This document shows positions 8,570 through 17,309 of a stretch of 36,213 nucleotides of DNA, piece after piece. A program made the translations under genes and the position numbers. Position 1 is the stretch's first letter. Each line of letters opens with the position of its first letter. The stretch covers positions 1 through 36,213 of the forward strand of contig CACKFA010000008.1 of NCBI GenBank assembly GCA_902599335.1. Reading direction: 5' to 3'. The notes below the pieces were generated by a model, which was not told the origin of the DNA, made no database searches, and saw only the letters and a list, made by a program, of their open reading frames with translations. This stretch comes from an uncultured Pelagibacteraceae bacterium (GTDB taxonomy: Bacteria; Pseudomonadota; Alphaproteobacteria; Pelagibacterales; Pelagibacteraceae).

Positions 8570-8630
8570 AGAGCTTTGAAAACCCTAAAAATTGATCATA
8601 TTAGGTACTTATTTACTTACTTTTTTAAGA

Positions 8631-8636
8631 TATAAT
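8631..8636 (+). promoter_or_regulatory. -10 hexamer for the 8657 gene
   Basis: An exact TATAAT 20 bases before the ATG at 8657. The matching -35 is weak (TTATTT, 8609-8614, 16 bases upstream). The predicted transcription start near 8643 would exclude the upstream TTG as start codon. Confidence 0.5.
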
Positions 8637-8656
8637 TGGCGCACTTACAAATTAAC

Positions 8657-9280
8657 ATGGGAAAATACAAATTAACTTGGAGAGACGTAAAACTTGAGGA
8701 TTTCAAAACATATTTGTTCGCCATGTTTAAGGCGTTTATTCCAAAGAAAAAAATAAAAACTTTAGATGAATTAGAGCAGTTTATTCAAACTAAATCTGCA
8801 TGGGCCACTCAAGTTACTTTATATAATTATCTAAAAACCAGAATGGGAACAAGATACGTTCTTCATTTTGATAATGATGAATTCATGTCATCAGTAAATC
8901 TTGCTAAATGGAATATTTATTCAGTTGCATTACAAGATTTAACTTTTTTTACTTTTTCATATTTGAAGGTTAATTTTGATTATCAGGATATTCATAAAGC
9001 AAACGAAATTTTTAATAAAATTTTAGATGATGAAATTTCTAATAAAATGCCATTAGATATTATTGATGAAGCTAGAAAAAGTTTTGATGAAAGATTAGAA
9101 AAAATAAATTGGGATGGATATTATCAAGACTTACCTTTTAATCCTAGTGCTCTTTCTTTATATAAGTGGGCTCCAATTGCAGATGAATTAAAAACTTTAG
9201 ATCGAAAGATTGTTTTAAATTCGATGATTTTAAAATGGGATGTTGTTAAACAGGAATTTAAAGATTTAATTCAGTTTTAA
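8657..9280 (+). CDS. Conserved hypothetical protein beside acs
   Basis: 207 residues from ATG 8657. A TTG in frame at 8636 would add 7 residues, but it overlaps a perfect TATAAT (8631-8636), so the ATG is preferred. The protein is soluble and mostly helical, begins [12 protein letters not shown], and includes [41 protein letters not shown] and [17 protein letters not shown]. Aromatic residues are frequent; no signal peptide, membrane helix or familiar catalytic motif was found. Its last four bases overlap the end of acs on the opposite strand. I do not recognise a named family, so function is unknown; position between an acetate-type transporter and acs is only suggestive. Confidence 0.75.
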   Translation: MGKYKLTWRDVKLEDFKTYLFAMFKAFIPKKKIKTLDELEQFIQTKSAWATQVTLYNYLKTRMGTRYVLHFDNDEFMSSVNLAKWNIYSVALQDLTFFTFSYLKVNFDYQDIHKANEIFNKILDDEISNKMPLDIIDEARKSFDERLEKINWDGYYQDLPFNPSALSLYKWAPIADELKTLDRKIVLNSMILKWDVVKQEFKDLIQF

Positions 9281-11373
9281 ATATTTTTTCTATTGTCTAC
9301 TAAACTATCAACAACACTTGGATCTGCTAAGGTAGTTGTATCTCCTAATTGACCATGCTCATTGGCTGCAATCTTTCTTAGAATTCTTCTCATTATTTTT
9401 CCTGATCTTGTTTTAGGAAGGCCTGGAGTAAAATGAATTAGGTCTGGAGTTGCTAAGGGTCCAATTTGTTTTCTAACCCAAAGTTTTAAATCTCTTTCTA
9501 GCTCTCCAGTTTCATTTTCTCCTGCATTCAAGGTTACATAACAATATAATCCATTACCTTTAATATCATGAGGGTAACCAACTACAGCAGCTTCAGCTAC
9601 TTTTGGATGAGCAACAAATGCACTTTCAATTTCAGCAGTTCCTAAGTTGTGCCCTGATACAATAATTACATCATCTACTCGGCCAGTTATCCAGTAATAA
9701 CCATCTTTATCTCTTCGACATCCATCACCAGTGAAATATTTTCCATTAAATTGAGAAAAGTATGTATCGATAAATCTTTGATGATCACCATAAACAGTTC
9801 TCATTTGTCCAGGCCATGATTGAGCTATACATAATCTTCCTTCTCCAGCTCCTTTAATTTCTTTACCGTTTTTATCTACAAGCACTGGCTTGATTCCATA
9901 GAAAGGTTTTGTTGCAGATCCAGGTTTAAGAGGAATTGCACCTGTTTGAGGAGCAATCATTATACCTCCGGTTTCTGTTTGCCACCAAGTATCTACTATT
10001 GGGCATTTAGAATTACCTACAGTTTTATAGTACCACATCCAAGCTTCTGGATTTATTGGTTCTCCTACCGTTCCCAAAAGTTTAAGAGATTTTCTAGAGG
10101 TTTTTTTAACTGGTTTATCTCCCTCTCGCATTAATGCTCTAATTGCAGTTGGTGCTGTATAAAAAGTATTTACTTTATATTTATCAACTATTTGCCACCA
10201 CCTTGAACTATCAGGATAATTTGGAATTCCTTCAAACATTATAGTTGTTGCACCATTCGAAAGTGGTCCATAAATAATATAACTATGTCCAGTTACCCAA
10301 CCAATATCAGCAGTACACCAATAAATATCTTTTGGTTTGTAGTTAAAAATATATTGATGTGTCATTGAAGCATAAACCATATAACCACCAGTAGTATGAA
10401 GAACTCCTTTAGGTTTACCTGTAGACCCTGAGGTATATAAAATAAATAAAGGATCTTCTGCGTTCATTTCTTCAGGTTCACAATGATTAGGAACATCTTT
10501 AATTAAATCATGATACCAAACATCTCTATTTTGATCCCAGTTGATGTAATTTCCAGTTCGTTTAACAACAATACATTTCTTAACATTTGGACAACTCATT
10601 AGAGCTTCATCAACTGTATATTTCAGTGGTATAGTTTTTCCACCTCTCACTCCTTCATCTGCAGTAATTATATATTCAGATTCGCAATCATTAACTCTTC
10701 CAGAGATGGAGTCTGCTGAAAAACCACCAAAAATAATTGAATGGACTGCACCAATTCTCACACAAGCCAGCATTAAAATTGCTAACTCTGGAATCATCGT
10801 TAAATAAATTGTTACACGGTCACCTTTTTTAATTCCTAATTTTTTTAAACCATTTGCTGCTTTAGAAACTTTTTGATGAAGTTGTTTGTAAGAAATTTTT
10901 TGACTATCTTTTGGATCATCTCCAACCCAAATAATAGCAGTTTTATCTTTTTTATCCTTTAAATGTCTATCAATGCAATTTGCTGAAGCATTTAAAGTAC
11001 CATCTTCAAACCATTTAATTTTTACCTCTTTTGTACTGTATTTTACATCTTTGATTTTTTTATAAGGTTTTATCCAAGTAATTCTTTTTCCTTCTTTTCT
11101 CCAAAATTCATCATTACTCTTTATAGATTGAGAATATTTTTGCTGGTATTTGCTTTTGTTTGCTAAGCTACTTTTAACCCATTCTGGTTTTGTTTTAATA
11201 ACAACTTCAGGAGGTGTATTTCCGTTTTCCTTTTTTGCTTTAATTCTTTTTTTTGCTTTTTTAGAAGATCTTTTTTTAACTTTAGATCTTTTCTTTACCT
11301 TTTTTGAGGTTTTTTTTCTAACTTTAGACTTTTTTTTTCTTACCTTGCTTTTCTTCTTCTTTTTTTTTGGCAT
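9277..11373 (-). CDS. acs: Acetyl-CoA synthetase with Lys-rich N-terminal extension
   Basis: 698 residues; normal Acs is about 650. It activates acetate with ATP and CoA to acetyl-CoA. Family motifs are intact: [18 protein letters not shown] (ATP-binding P-loop), [30 protein letters not shown], and [11 protein letters not shown] with the regulatory/catalytic Lys659 that in other bacteria is acetylated. Unusual is the N-terminus: of residues 2-48, 32 are Lys or Arg, with SKVRKK-type repeats resembling histone H1 tails. No other ATG occurs before the conserved core, so the extension appears genuine. It starts 15 bases after the EVE-domain gene and is the last gene of tsaD/EVE/acs. Confidence 0.96.
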   Translation of the reverse strand: MPKKKKKKSKVRKKKSKVRKKTSKKVKKRSKVKKRSSKKAKKRIKAKKENGNTPPEVVIKTKPEWVKSSLANKSKYQQKYSQSIKSNDEFWRKEGKRITWIKPYKKIKDVKYSTKEVKIKWFEDGTLNASANCIDRHLKDKKDKTAIIWVGDDPKDSQKISYKQLHQKVSKAANGLKKLGIKKGDRVTIYLTMIPELAILMLACVRIGAVHSIIFGGFSADSISGRVNDCESEYIITADEGVRGGKTIPLKYTVDEALMSCPNVKKCIVVKRTGNYINWDQNRDVWYHDLIKDVPNHCEPEEMNAEDPLFILYTSGSTGKPKGVLHTTGGYMVYASMTHQYIFNYKPKDIYWCTADIGWVTGHSYIIYGPLSNGATTIMFEGIPNYPDSSRWWQIVDKYKVNTFYTAPTAIRALMREGDKPVKKTSRKSLKLLGTVGEPINPEAWMWYYKTVGNSKCPIVDTWWQTETGGIMIAPQTGAIPLKPGSATKPFYGIKPVLVDKNGKEIKGAGEGRLCIAQSWPGQMRTVYGDHQRFIDTYFSQFNGKYFTGDGCRRDKDGYYWITGRVDDVIIVSGHNLGTAEIESAFVAHPKVAEAAVVGYPHDIKGNGLYCYVTLNAGENETGELERDLKLWVRKQIGPLATPDLIHFTPGLPKTRSGKIMRRILRKIAANEHGQLGDTTTLADPSVVDSLVDNRKNI

Positions 11374-11388
11374 AGGACAATTTTTTTT

Positions 11389-11802
11389 TTAAATTTTACT
11401 CATGTTATTTATAATTTTCCAGCTTTTATAATCAACAGGCATTACAGAAAGCCTACTTTGCTTTATCAGAGCTAAATGGCTTAAATCCTTATTTTTTTTA
11501 ATACTTTCGAGCGTTATAGGCTTTGAAAATTTAGACTTAAATTGAACAGTAACGGCAACAAATCTCCCTGTTTTGTCTGTTTTGTCTATATACGATTCTT
11601 TAACAACTTTTACTATTCCAACTATCTCTTTTCCTATGTTTGAATGATAAAAAAAACAAAGATCTCCTTTACTCATACTTTTTAAATTTTTTGCAGCTTG
11701 ATAATTTCTGACACCATCCCAAGGTGCACCTTTAATTCCAGCTTTTTTTTGTTGGTCAATTGACCAAACATCTGGTTCAGATTTCATCAACCAATATTTC
11801 AT
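11389..11802 (-). CDS. EVE domain-containing protein
   Basis: 137 residues covering one complete EVE domain (PUA-like fold). It begins MKYWLMKSEPDVWSID and contains WDGVRNYQAAKNLKSM, GDLCFFYHSN, IVGIVKVVKESY and LIKQSRLSVMPV, all family hallmarks. EVE domains bind modified bases in DNA or RNA (5-methylcytosine-type marks are known ligands for some), so a nucleic-acid-binding role in the cytoplasm is likely; the ligand here is unknown. Its ATG shares one base with the tsaD stop (TAATG) and it precedes acs by 15 bases. The tsaD/EVE neighbourhood recurs in alphaproteobacteria. Confidence 0.92.
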   Translation of the reverse strand: MKYWLMKSEPDVWSIDQQKKAGIKGAPWDGVRNYQAAKNLKSMSKGDLCFFYHSNIGKEIVGIVKVVKESYIDKTDKTGRFVAVTVQFKSKFSKPITLESIKKNKDLSHLALIKQSRLSVMPVDYKSWKIINNMSKI

Positions 11803-12875
11803 TACAATCGAACTCCGGCACCTTTGAGAAAAGCTGCATCTTCATCTAAAGGCCATCTAGGTTTTGCTGGATAATCTAAATCATCAAATTGATTTATTTT
11901 AAATTTTTCCAAACCTACCATTGCAATCATTGCTGCATTATCTCCACAAAACTCTATAGGTGGAAAAATACTTTTATAATTATTTTCTTCACATAGATTA
12001 ATTAACATAGACCTAATTTTTTTATTTGCTGCAACTCCTCCAGCAACAACAAAAATTTTTTCATTTAATTCATTTATTTTTTCAAATTCAGTAAAAGCAA
12101 TCTTTGTTTTTTTATATAAAATTTCCTCAATTGTTTTTTGAAAAGATGCTGCAAGATCATATTTATCTTGTTCTGATTTAATTGTTTTGCTTATCTTCAA
12201 CACGGCAGTTTTTAGACCTGCAAAAGAAAGATTGCATCCTCCTTTGCTAAAGATTGGTTTTGGTAAATCATATTTTTCTGGATCACCTTTTTTAGCTAAA
12301 ATTTCTATTTGAGGTCCTCCAGGAAATTCTATTCCTAAAAGCTTTGCCGTTTTGTCAAACGCCTCACCTAATGCATCATCAATAGTTGTTCCTAATCTTT
12401 TATATTTACCAAGGTTCTGAACATTTAAATATTGTGAGTGCCCACCTGAAATTAAAAGAAGTAAATATGGATAATTTAAATTTGTATTTAGTTTTGGACT
12501 TAAAGCATGTCCCTCTAGATGATTAACAGCAATAAAAGGTTTATTCATTGCTGTTGCGAAAGCTTTACCAAAACTTAACCCAACTGATAAACAAACAATT
12601 AATCCAGGACCAGCGGTAGAAGCAACCGCATCTATTTCTTCAATTTTTCTTCCACTTTCATCAATAGCTTTTTTTACAATCCAATCAATTTTTTCAATGT
12701 GTGAACGTGCTGCTAGTTCAGGAACCACACCACCAAACTCCCTATGAACCTCCACTTGGCTAGAAACAATGTTGGATAAAACTACTGGGAATCCTTCTTC
12801 ATTTTCAGTTATTAAAGAAGCTGCTGTCTCATCACAACTAGACTCTATTCCAAGAATTAAGGGTTTTTTGCTCAT
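11802..12875 (-). CDS. tsaD: tRNA N6-threonylcarbamoyladenosine transferase TsaD
   Basis: 357 residues, normal length. ASKHA-fold motifs are GIESSCDETAAS (9-20), NHLEGH (118-123, metal ligands His119 and His123), LLLISGGHSQY, EAFDKTAKLLG, FPGGPQIE, NLSFAGLKTA and VAGGVAANKKIR. With TsaB and TsaE it transfers the threonylcarbamoyl group to A37 of ANN-decoding tRNAs, making t6A in the cytoplasm. It is transcribed divergently from hemC across a 54-base gap, an arrangement common in proteobacteria. It heads the tsaD/EVE/acs transcript. Confidence 0.97.
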   Translation of the reverse strand: MSKKPLILGIESSCDETAASLITENEEGFPVVLSNIVSSQVEVHREFGGVVPELAARSHIEKIDWIVKKAIDESGRKIEEIDAVASTAGPGLIVCLSVGLSFGKAFATAMNKPFIAVNHLEGHALSPKLNTNLNYPYLLLLISGGHSQYLNVQNLGKYKRLGTTIDDALGEAFDKTAKLLGIEFPGGPQIEILAKKGDPEKYDLPKPIFSKGGCNLSFAGLKTAVLKISKTIKSEQDKYDLAASFQKTIEEILYKKTKIAFTEFEKINELNEKIFVVAGGVAANKKIRSMLINLCEENNYKSIFPPIEFCGDNAAMIAMVGLEKFKINQFDDLDYPAKPRWPLDEDAAFLKGAGVRL

Positions 12876-12929
12876 TCAAATAGTTTTTAATAATTGTACA
12901 ATCTTTATACAAGTAAGAAATAATTTTTT

Positions 12930-13847
12930 ATGAGGAAAAAAATAATAATTGGATCAAGGGGTAGCAGGCTTGCCTTACTTTATGCTCAACAAGCTAAAGA
13001 TAAGATTATTGAAAATACCGACCTTGGTAATGAAGATATTTTAATTAAATCAATTACAACTAAAGGTGACGAAGTACAGGATATAAGATTATCTGAGCTT
13101 GGTGGCAAAGGTTTGTTTTCAAGCAATATTGAAAAAGAACTTCAATTAAAAAATATTGATATTGCAGTTCATGCGCTCAAAGATATGCCTGCGAATGAGA
13201 CAGAAGGATTAAGGACAGATTCTTTTCTTGAAAGAAATGACCCAAGGGAAATTTTAATTACAAAGGATAAAAAGAAACTTAAAGACTTAGATGAAAAGTC
13301 AATTGTTGGAACCTCATCATATAGAAGAGAATTTCAAATAAAAAAAATTAGACAAGATTTAAACTGCAAATTAATTAGAGGAAATGTAGATACTAGAATT
13401 AGAAAATTAAATGAAGGAATGTATGATGCAATTATATTATCTTATGCAGGTATAAAATTTTTAAGATTTGAAAATGAAATCTCCGAAATTTTTTCTGCTG
13501 AAGAAATAATTCCTAGCGCAGGACAAGGTGTAATTGCTCTTCAGTGCAGACAGAATGATAATGAAACAATTTCTATTTTAAATAAAATTAACCATGAGGA
13601 AACACACAAAAGAGCTCACCTTGAGAGAAATATTTTAAAAGTTTTAGATGGAGATTGTGAAACAGCAATTGGAGCTCATTCAGTGATTGATGGAGACAAG
13701 ATTATAGTGGAGGCTGAACTTTTTTCTTTAGATGGTAAACAAAGGTTTTATGAAAAAAAAGTTGGTAATTTGAATCAATTTAAAGAACTTGGTAAAGAAG
13801 TTGGGATACTTTTAAAAACAAAATCAAATAATTCATATAAAAGATAA
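12930..13847 (+). CDS. hemC: Porphobilinogen deaminase (hydroxymethylbilane synthase)
   Basis: 305 residues, full length. It has GSRGSRLAL (8-16), HALKDMP with catalytic Asp85, GTSSYRREFQI (127-137), RGNVDTRIRKL (150-160) and GDCETAIGAHS, whose Cys243 anchors the dipyrromethane cofactor. It polymerises four porphobilinogens into hydroxymethylbilane in tetrapyrrole synthesis, in the cytoplasm. hemD follows after one base and performs the next step. The gene opens a long plus-strand run divergent from tsaD. The start lies just behind an AT-rich -10-like AATAAT (12919-12924). Confidence 0.97.
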   Translation: MRKKIIIGSRGSRLALLYAQQAKDKIIENTDLGNEDILIKSITTKGDEVQDIRLSELGGKGLFSSNIEKELQLKNIDIAVHALKDMPANETEGLRTDSFLERNDPREILITKDKKKLKDLDEKSIVGTSSYRREFQIKKIRQDLNCKLIRGNVDTRIRKLNEGMYDAIILSYAGIKFLRFENEISEIFSAEEIIPSAGQGVIALQCRQNDNETISILNKINHEETHKRAHLERNILKVLDGDCETAIGAHSVIDGDKIIVEAELFSLDGKQRFYEKKVGNLNQFKELGKEVGILLKTKSNNSYKR

Positions 13848-13848
13848 T

Positions 13849-14547
13849 ATGCATATTTTGTTAACTAGACCACTGGAGGATTGCTCTGAAATGATATTAA
13901 AATTTCAATCATTAGGACATCAAGTTTCTCATCTTCCATTAATAAGAATTGAAAAGGTTAATTATGAAGAAATTAACTTTTCTGAATATGGTGGGATTGT
14001 TTTTACTAGTGCAAATGCAGTAAAATTTTTAAACACAGTAAAATTAGATAAAAATATTAAATGCTTCTGTGTTGGAAACGCTACAGAAAACAAAGCAAGA
14101 AGTGTTGGTTTTCAAAATACAATTGCGGCTGAAGGAAATGTTACAAACTTAAAGGAGTTAATTATACAAAGTTATGAGTCCAAAAATAAAGAATTACTTT
14201 ATGTTAGTGGTGAAACAATATCGGTTGATTTAGATCAACAGTTATTAAGCGAAGGTTTTAAGGTAAAAAGAATTATTAATTATAGGGTAGATCATAATCA
14301 AAAATTTGATGAGAAATTTGTTAATGAATTAAAATTAAATATGCCTGATATGGTCTATGTTTACTCTCAAAATAGTGCGTCAAGTTTCTTAAATTTCATA
14401 AAGATTTGCCAAACCGAAAATTTATGGATGAATACAAATTTAATGTGTATAGGCGAAAAAACCTCGTCAATACTTAACGAAATCAAATGGAAAAAGATTT
14501 TTCTTTTTAACCCTGGAGAAGAAGAGTTTTTGTTATATAAAATTTAA
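13849..14547 (+). CDS. hemD: Uroporphyrinogen-III synthase
   Basis: 232 residues, the usual size. The family is poorly conserved, but the start HILLTRPLEDC, the pattern GGIVFTSANAVKFL, ELLYVSGE, VYVYSQNSASSFLNF and LMCIGEKTSSIL fit the two-lobed HemD fold. It cyclises hydroxymethylbilane with D-ring inversion to uroporphyrinogen III, the branch point to haem and other tetrapyrroles. It begins one base after hemC and is followed after two bases by an MscS gene, so translation is probably coupled. Context adds strongly to the call. Confidence 0.92.
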   Translation: MHILLTRPLEDCSEMILKFQSLGHQVSHLPLIRIEKVNYEEINFSEYGGIVFTSANAVKFLNTVKLDKNIKCFCVGNATENKARSVGFQNTIAAEGNVTNLKELIIQSYESKNKELLYVSGETISVDLDQQLLSEGFKVKRIINYRVDHNQKFDEKFVNELKLNMPDMVYVYSQNSASSFLNFIKICQTENLWMNTNLMCIGEKTSSILNEIKWKKIFLFNPGEEEFLLYKI

Positions 14548-14549
14548 AA

Positions 14550-15635
14550 ATGGAATTAATTAATAATTTTTCGGAGATATTTTTATCAGTATGGAATAAA
14601 GGAATTCTTGGTGTTGATATTTTTCAAATCTTAATTGGTATTGGAATATTTTTACTATTCTTAATTTTTAGAGGTCTAATAAGCAAATTAGTTATTAAAA
14701 AATTAGAAATTATCTCGAAAAGAACAACGAATAAATTAGATGATACTTTTGTTCAATCACTTGTAGGTCCAGCAAGATTTTTACCAATTGTATTAGGATT
14801 TTTTATTGCAAGCTACTACATGACTTTCTCACTAGAAGGAAGAGAAGTGGTAGATACAATTAATAGAACGTTGATCACTATTTTAATTTTTTGGGTAATT
14901 CACCAAATCATAGAACCAATCTCATATATACTTAGTGGTTTAGACAAATTGTTAACAAGAGAACTTATTGGCTGGATAATTAAATCACTAAAAATTTTAA
15001 TTTTTATTTTAGGTTTAGCGGCAGTTTTAGAATTGTGGGGAATTAAAATAGGTCCAATCATTGCAGGTCTAGGATTGTTTGGTGTTGCTGTAGCATTAGG
15101 GGCACAAGATTTATTCAAAAATTTAATATCGGGAATTTTAGTTTTAGTTGAAAAGAGATTTAAAATTGGAGACTGGATAGCTGTCGAGGGTATTATTGAA
15201 GGTGTAGTAGAAAAGATTGGATTTAGATCAACAACAATTAGAAAGTTTGATAAATCTCTTGCTATTATTCCAAATTTTCAATTTGCCGAAAACGCAGTTG
15301 TAAATGTAAGTGAAACTTCAAATTGGTTAATCAGTTGGATTATTACACTTCAATACGACACTACGGTAGATCAGTTAAAAAAAATTAGAGATGAAATCGA
15401 AAGTCATATTAATTCAAGCGAAGATTATAATACCTCAATTGGTGTTGCGGTAAGAGTTGATAAATTTTCTGATAGTTCAATAGATATGTATGTAAGATGC
15501 TTTACAAAAACAGGAAGTTGGAATAATTGGCTTGATGTAAAAGAAAGATTAGCAATTGCGATTAAAGAAATTGTAGAAAAAAATGGTGCTTCATTTGCTT
15601 TCCCAAGTCAGTCGATTTATGTAGAGAAAAAATGA
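14550..15635 (+). CDS. Small-conductance mechanosensitive channel (MscS family)
   Basis: 361 residues. N-terminal membrane helices (about 25-45, 70-90, 105-125, 145-165) are followed by the pore helix GLGLFGVAVALGAQDLFKNL and the start of the cytoplasmic beta domain, ISGILVLVEKRFKIGDWI, both classic MscS signatures. A C-terminal alpha/beta domain ends the protein. It opens under membrane tension to release solutes during hypo-osmotic shock and sits in the inner membrane. It lies two bases after hemD and overlaps the following yggT gene by four bases (ATGA), so it is co-expressed with both. Confidence 0.93.
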   Translation: MELINNFSEIFLSVWNKGILGVDIFQILIGIGIFLLFLIFRGLISKLVIKKLEIISKRTTNKLDDTFVQSLVGPARFLPIVLGFFIASYYMTFSLEGREVVDTINRTLITILIFWVIHQIIEPISYILSGLDKLLTRELIGWIIKSLKILIFILGLAAVLELWGIKIGPIIAGLGLFGVAVALGAQDLFKNLISGILVLVEKRFKIGDWIAVEGIIEGVVEKIGFRSTTIRKFDKSLAIIPNFQFAENAVVNVSETSNWLISWIITLQYDTTVDQLKKIRDEIESHINSSEDYNTSIGVAVRVDKFSDSSIDMYVRCFTKTGSWNNWLDVKERLAIAIKEIVEKNGASFAFPSQSIYVEKK

Positions 15636-15922
15636 TAGCTATTTTTTATTTAGTTTTACAAATTTTAAAATTGTACTCTTATGTTGTAATCGCCAATGTT
15701 ATTGTAAGTTGGTTAATAGCTTTTAACGTTCTTAATACTCAAAATAGGTTTGTGTATGCAATTTTAGAGTTAAGTTACAAATTAACTGAGCCTTTTCTGA
15801 ATAAAATTAGACGTTTTTTACCAAATTTAGGTTCACTAGATATTTCTCCAATCATTCTTCTTTTATTGATTTGGTTTATTGAAATGTGTATGAAGCTGTA
15901 CATTGCACCAATGATTTTTTAA
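15632..15922 (+). CDS. YggT family membrane protein
   Basis: 96 residues with two membrane segments (about 4-28 and 67-90). The family loop is clear: YKLTEPFLNKIRRFLPNLGS followed by LDISPIILLLLIWFI. YggT proteins are small inner-membrane proteins linked to osmotic tolerance or to cell-division/membrane factors in various bacteria; the exact role is unsettled. The ATG overlaps the stop of the mechanosensitive channel gene (ATGA), which suits an osmotic-stress theme. folD starts 9 bases later. This is a clearer YggT than the protein at 6031-6381. Confidence 0.92.
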   Translation: MIAIFYLVLQILKLYSYVVIANVIVSWLIAFNVLNTQNRFVYAILELSYKLTEPFLNKIRRFLPNLGSLDISPIILLLLIWFIEMCMKLYIAPMIF

Positions 15923-15931
15923 CAGAAAAAT

Positions 15932-16777
15932 ATGATTTTAATTGATGGAAAAAAAGCAGCCGCAGAATTAAGAGCAGAGTTAAAGGAAGAAGTTGCAGAG
16001 TTAAAATCAAAACATAATAAAGTGCCAGGTTTAACAGTTATACTGATTGGTGATTTAACACCTAGTCAGATTTACGTAAGAAATAAAGAAAAGTCAGCAA
16101 ATGAGGTAGGATTAAAATCTGAAGTCATTAAATATCCAGACTCAGTTGAAGAAAAAACTGTTTTAGAAAAAATACAAGAATTAAATAGTGACGAAACTGT
16201 TTCAGGAATTTTAGTTCAACTTCCTTTACCTAAGCACATTGATAAGCAGAAGGTTATAGAAGCTATTGATCCCTCAAAAGACGTAGATGGATTTCATCCA
16301 ATGAATGTAGGCAATCTTTCATCTGGTTATGAAAGTTCGGTACCTTGTACTCCGCTTGGATGTTATTTGTTGATAAAAAAAATTGAACCTAATTTAAGTG
16401 GTAAAAAAGCTGTGGTTGTGGGTAGATCAAATTTAAATGGTAAACCAATGACACAACTTCTTTTAAAGGAAAATTGCACTGTAACTATAACTCATTCAAA
16501 AACTAAAGATTTAAAAGCTGAATGTTTAGAGGCAGATATAATTATTGCAGCTGTAGGTATACCCGAACTTGTTAGAGGAGATTGGGTTAAGAAAGATGCT
16601 ATTGTTATAGATGTTGGTATAAATAAAACTGACAATGGTATAGTTGGTGATGTTCATTTTGATGAAGTTTCAAAAAATGCAAAAGCACTTACTCCAGTTC
16701 CTGGCGGTGTAGGTCCAATGACTATTGCTTGTTTGCTTAAAAATACGATCGACTGTTTCAAAAGATCGCAAATTTAA
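15932..16777 (+). CDS. folD: Methylenetetrahydrofolate dehydrogenase / cyclohydrolase
   Basis: 281 residues, full length. The catalytic YVRNK (Tyr48, Lys52), GILVQLPLPKHID, DVDGFHPMNVGNL, CTPLGC, VVVGRSNLNGKPM, DVGIN and TPVPGGVGPMTIA are all present. The bifunctional cytoplasmic enzyme oxidises 5,10-methylene-THF to methenyl-THF with NADP and hydrolyses it to 10-formyl-THF, the one-carbon donor used by PurH in this window. It lies in the same run as hemC-hemD, 9 bases after yggT. Confidence 0.97.
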   Translation: MILIDGKKAAAELRAELKEEVAELKSKHNKVPGLTVILIGDLTPSQIYVRNKEKSANEVGLKSEVIKYPDSVEEKTVLEKIQELNSDETVSGILVQLPLPKHIDKQKVIEAIDPSKDVDGFHPMNVGNLSSGYESSVPCTPLGCYLLIKKIEPNLSGKKAVVVGRSNLNGKPMTQLLLKENCTVTITHSKTKDLKAECLEADIIIAAVGIPELVRGDWVKKDAIVIDVGINKTDNGIVGDVHFDEVSKNAKALTPVPGGVGPMTIACLLKNTIDCFKRSQI

Positions 16778-16815
16778 TAATTAAACCATAAGCTGTAATC
16801 TGTTAATTTATTAGG

Positions 16816-17019
16816 ATGAAAAAACCTAAACGACCATACAGATTTGGTATTATTTTTTTGCTTCTTACAGTTCCACCTATTGGGGCAACACAATTAGGTT
16901 GGTATTTGCATGACAAGCAAACTGGTTTTGATTATGGTATGATTGTAGGTACTGTATCAGTAATATACGCTGCATATTTAATGTATGAAAAAAACTGGCG
17001 TGAAGAAGATGAAGATTAA
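16816..17019 (+). CDS. Small two-helix membrane protein
   Basis: 67 residues. A basic N-terminus (MKKPKRPYRFG) precedes a hydrophobic segment at about 11-29, then a loop with HDKQTGFDYG, a second hydrophobic segment at about 38-57, and an acidic tail ending NWREEDED. The positive-inside rule predicts both termini near the cytoplasmic face or a hairpin topology. It lies 38 bases after folD and 3 bases before the SHOCT protein gene, and is probably in the same transcript. No family is recognised and no function can be assigned. Confidence 0.7.
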   Translation: MKKPKRPYRFGIIFLLLTVPPIGATQLGWYLHDKQTGFDYGMIVGTVSVIYAAYLMYEKNWREEDED

Positions 17020-17022
17020 ATT

Positions 17023-17298
17023 ATGGAAAAAATAATTTTTTTTGGATTGGTCATTCCTATTATGGCTTATGTTTTATACTTAGGTGGAATGGCAATTATG
17101 AATGGTTTTAAGTCTAAGGAAGCTAATAGAGCTGAGAAAGAGGAAGCTGAAAGTGAGGGTAGGGAGACAAGCGAAACTTCTGATGAACAAAGCAGCAATT
17201 TAAGTGATGAACTTACTAAATTGAATGATCTAAAAGAAAAAGGAATTATTTCTCAAGAGGAATTTGAAAAGGCGAAAAATAAACTATTAAATAATTAA
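17023..17298 (+). CDS. Membrane-anchored SHOCT-domain protein
   Basis: 91 residues. One N-terminal membrane helix (about 4-27) is followed by a charged, low-complexity linker rich in Glu and Ser (about 31-60). A C-terminal SHOCT motif follows, with LTKLNDLKEKGIISQEEFEK and a short final helix. SHOCT segments are short helical oligomerisation modules found at the ends of many bacterial proteins. The protein is anchored in the inner membrane, and its function is unknown. It is flanked closely by the 67-residue membrane protein and the hydrolase gene (11 bases downstream). Confidence 0.8.
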   Translation: MEKIIFFGLVIPIMAYVLYLGGMAIMNGFKSKEANRAEKEEAESEGRETSETSDEQSSNLSDELTKLNDLKEKGIISQEEFEKAKNKLLNN

Positions 17299-17309
17299 AT
17301 AGTTTAATC

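Noticed and set aside
8636..8656. TTG start giving a 214-residue version of the 8657 protein
   Set aside because: The TTG overlaps a perfect TATAAT and lacks a ribosome binding site; the ATG at 8657 is a better start.
11150..11392. Phe/Leu-rich plus-strand open frame opposite the Acs tail
   Set aside because: It is the complement of the Lys-rich codons; the apparent hydrophobic protein is an effect of poly-A coding on the other strand.
16777..16816. Possible terminator after folD
   Set aside because: No inverted repeat with a following T-tract is present; the 38-base gap shows no clear structure.
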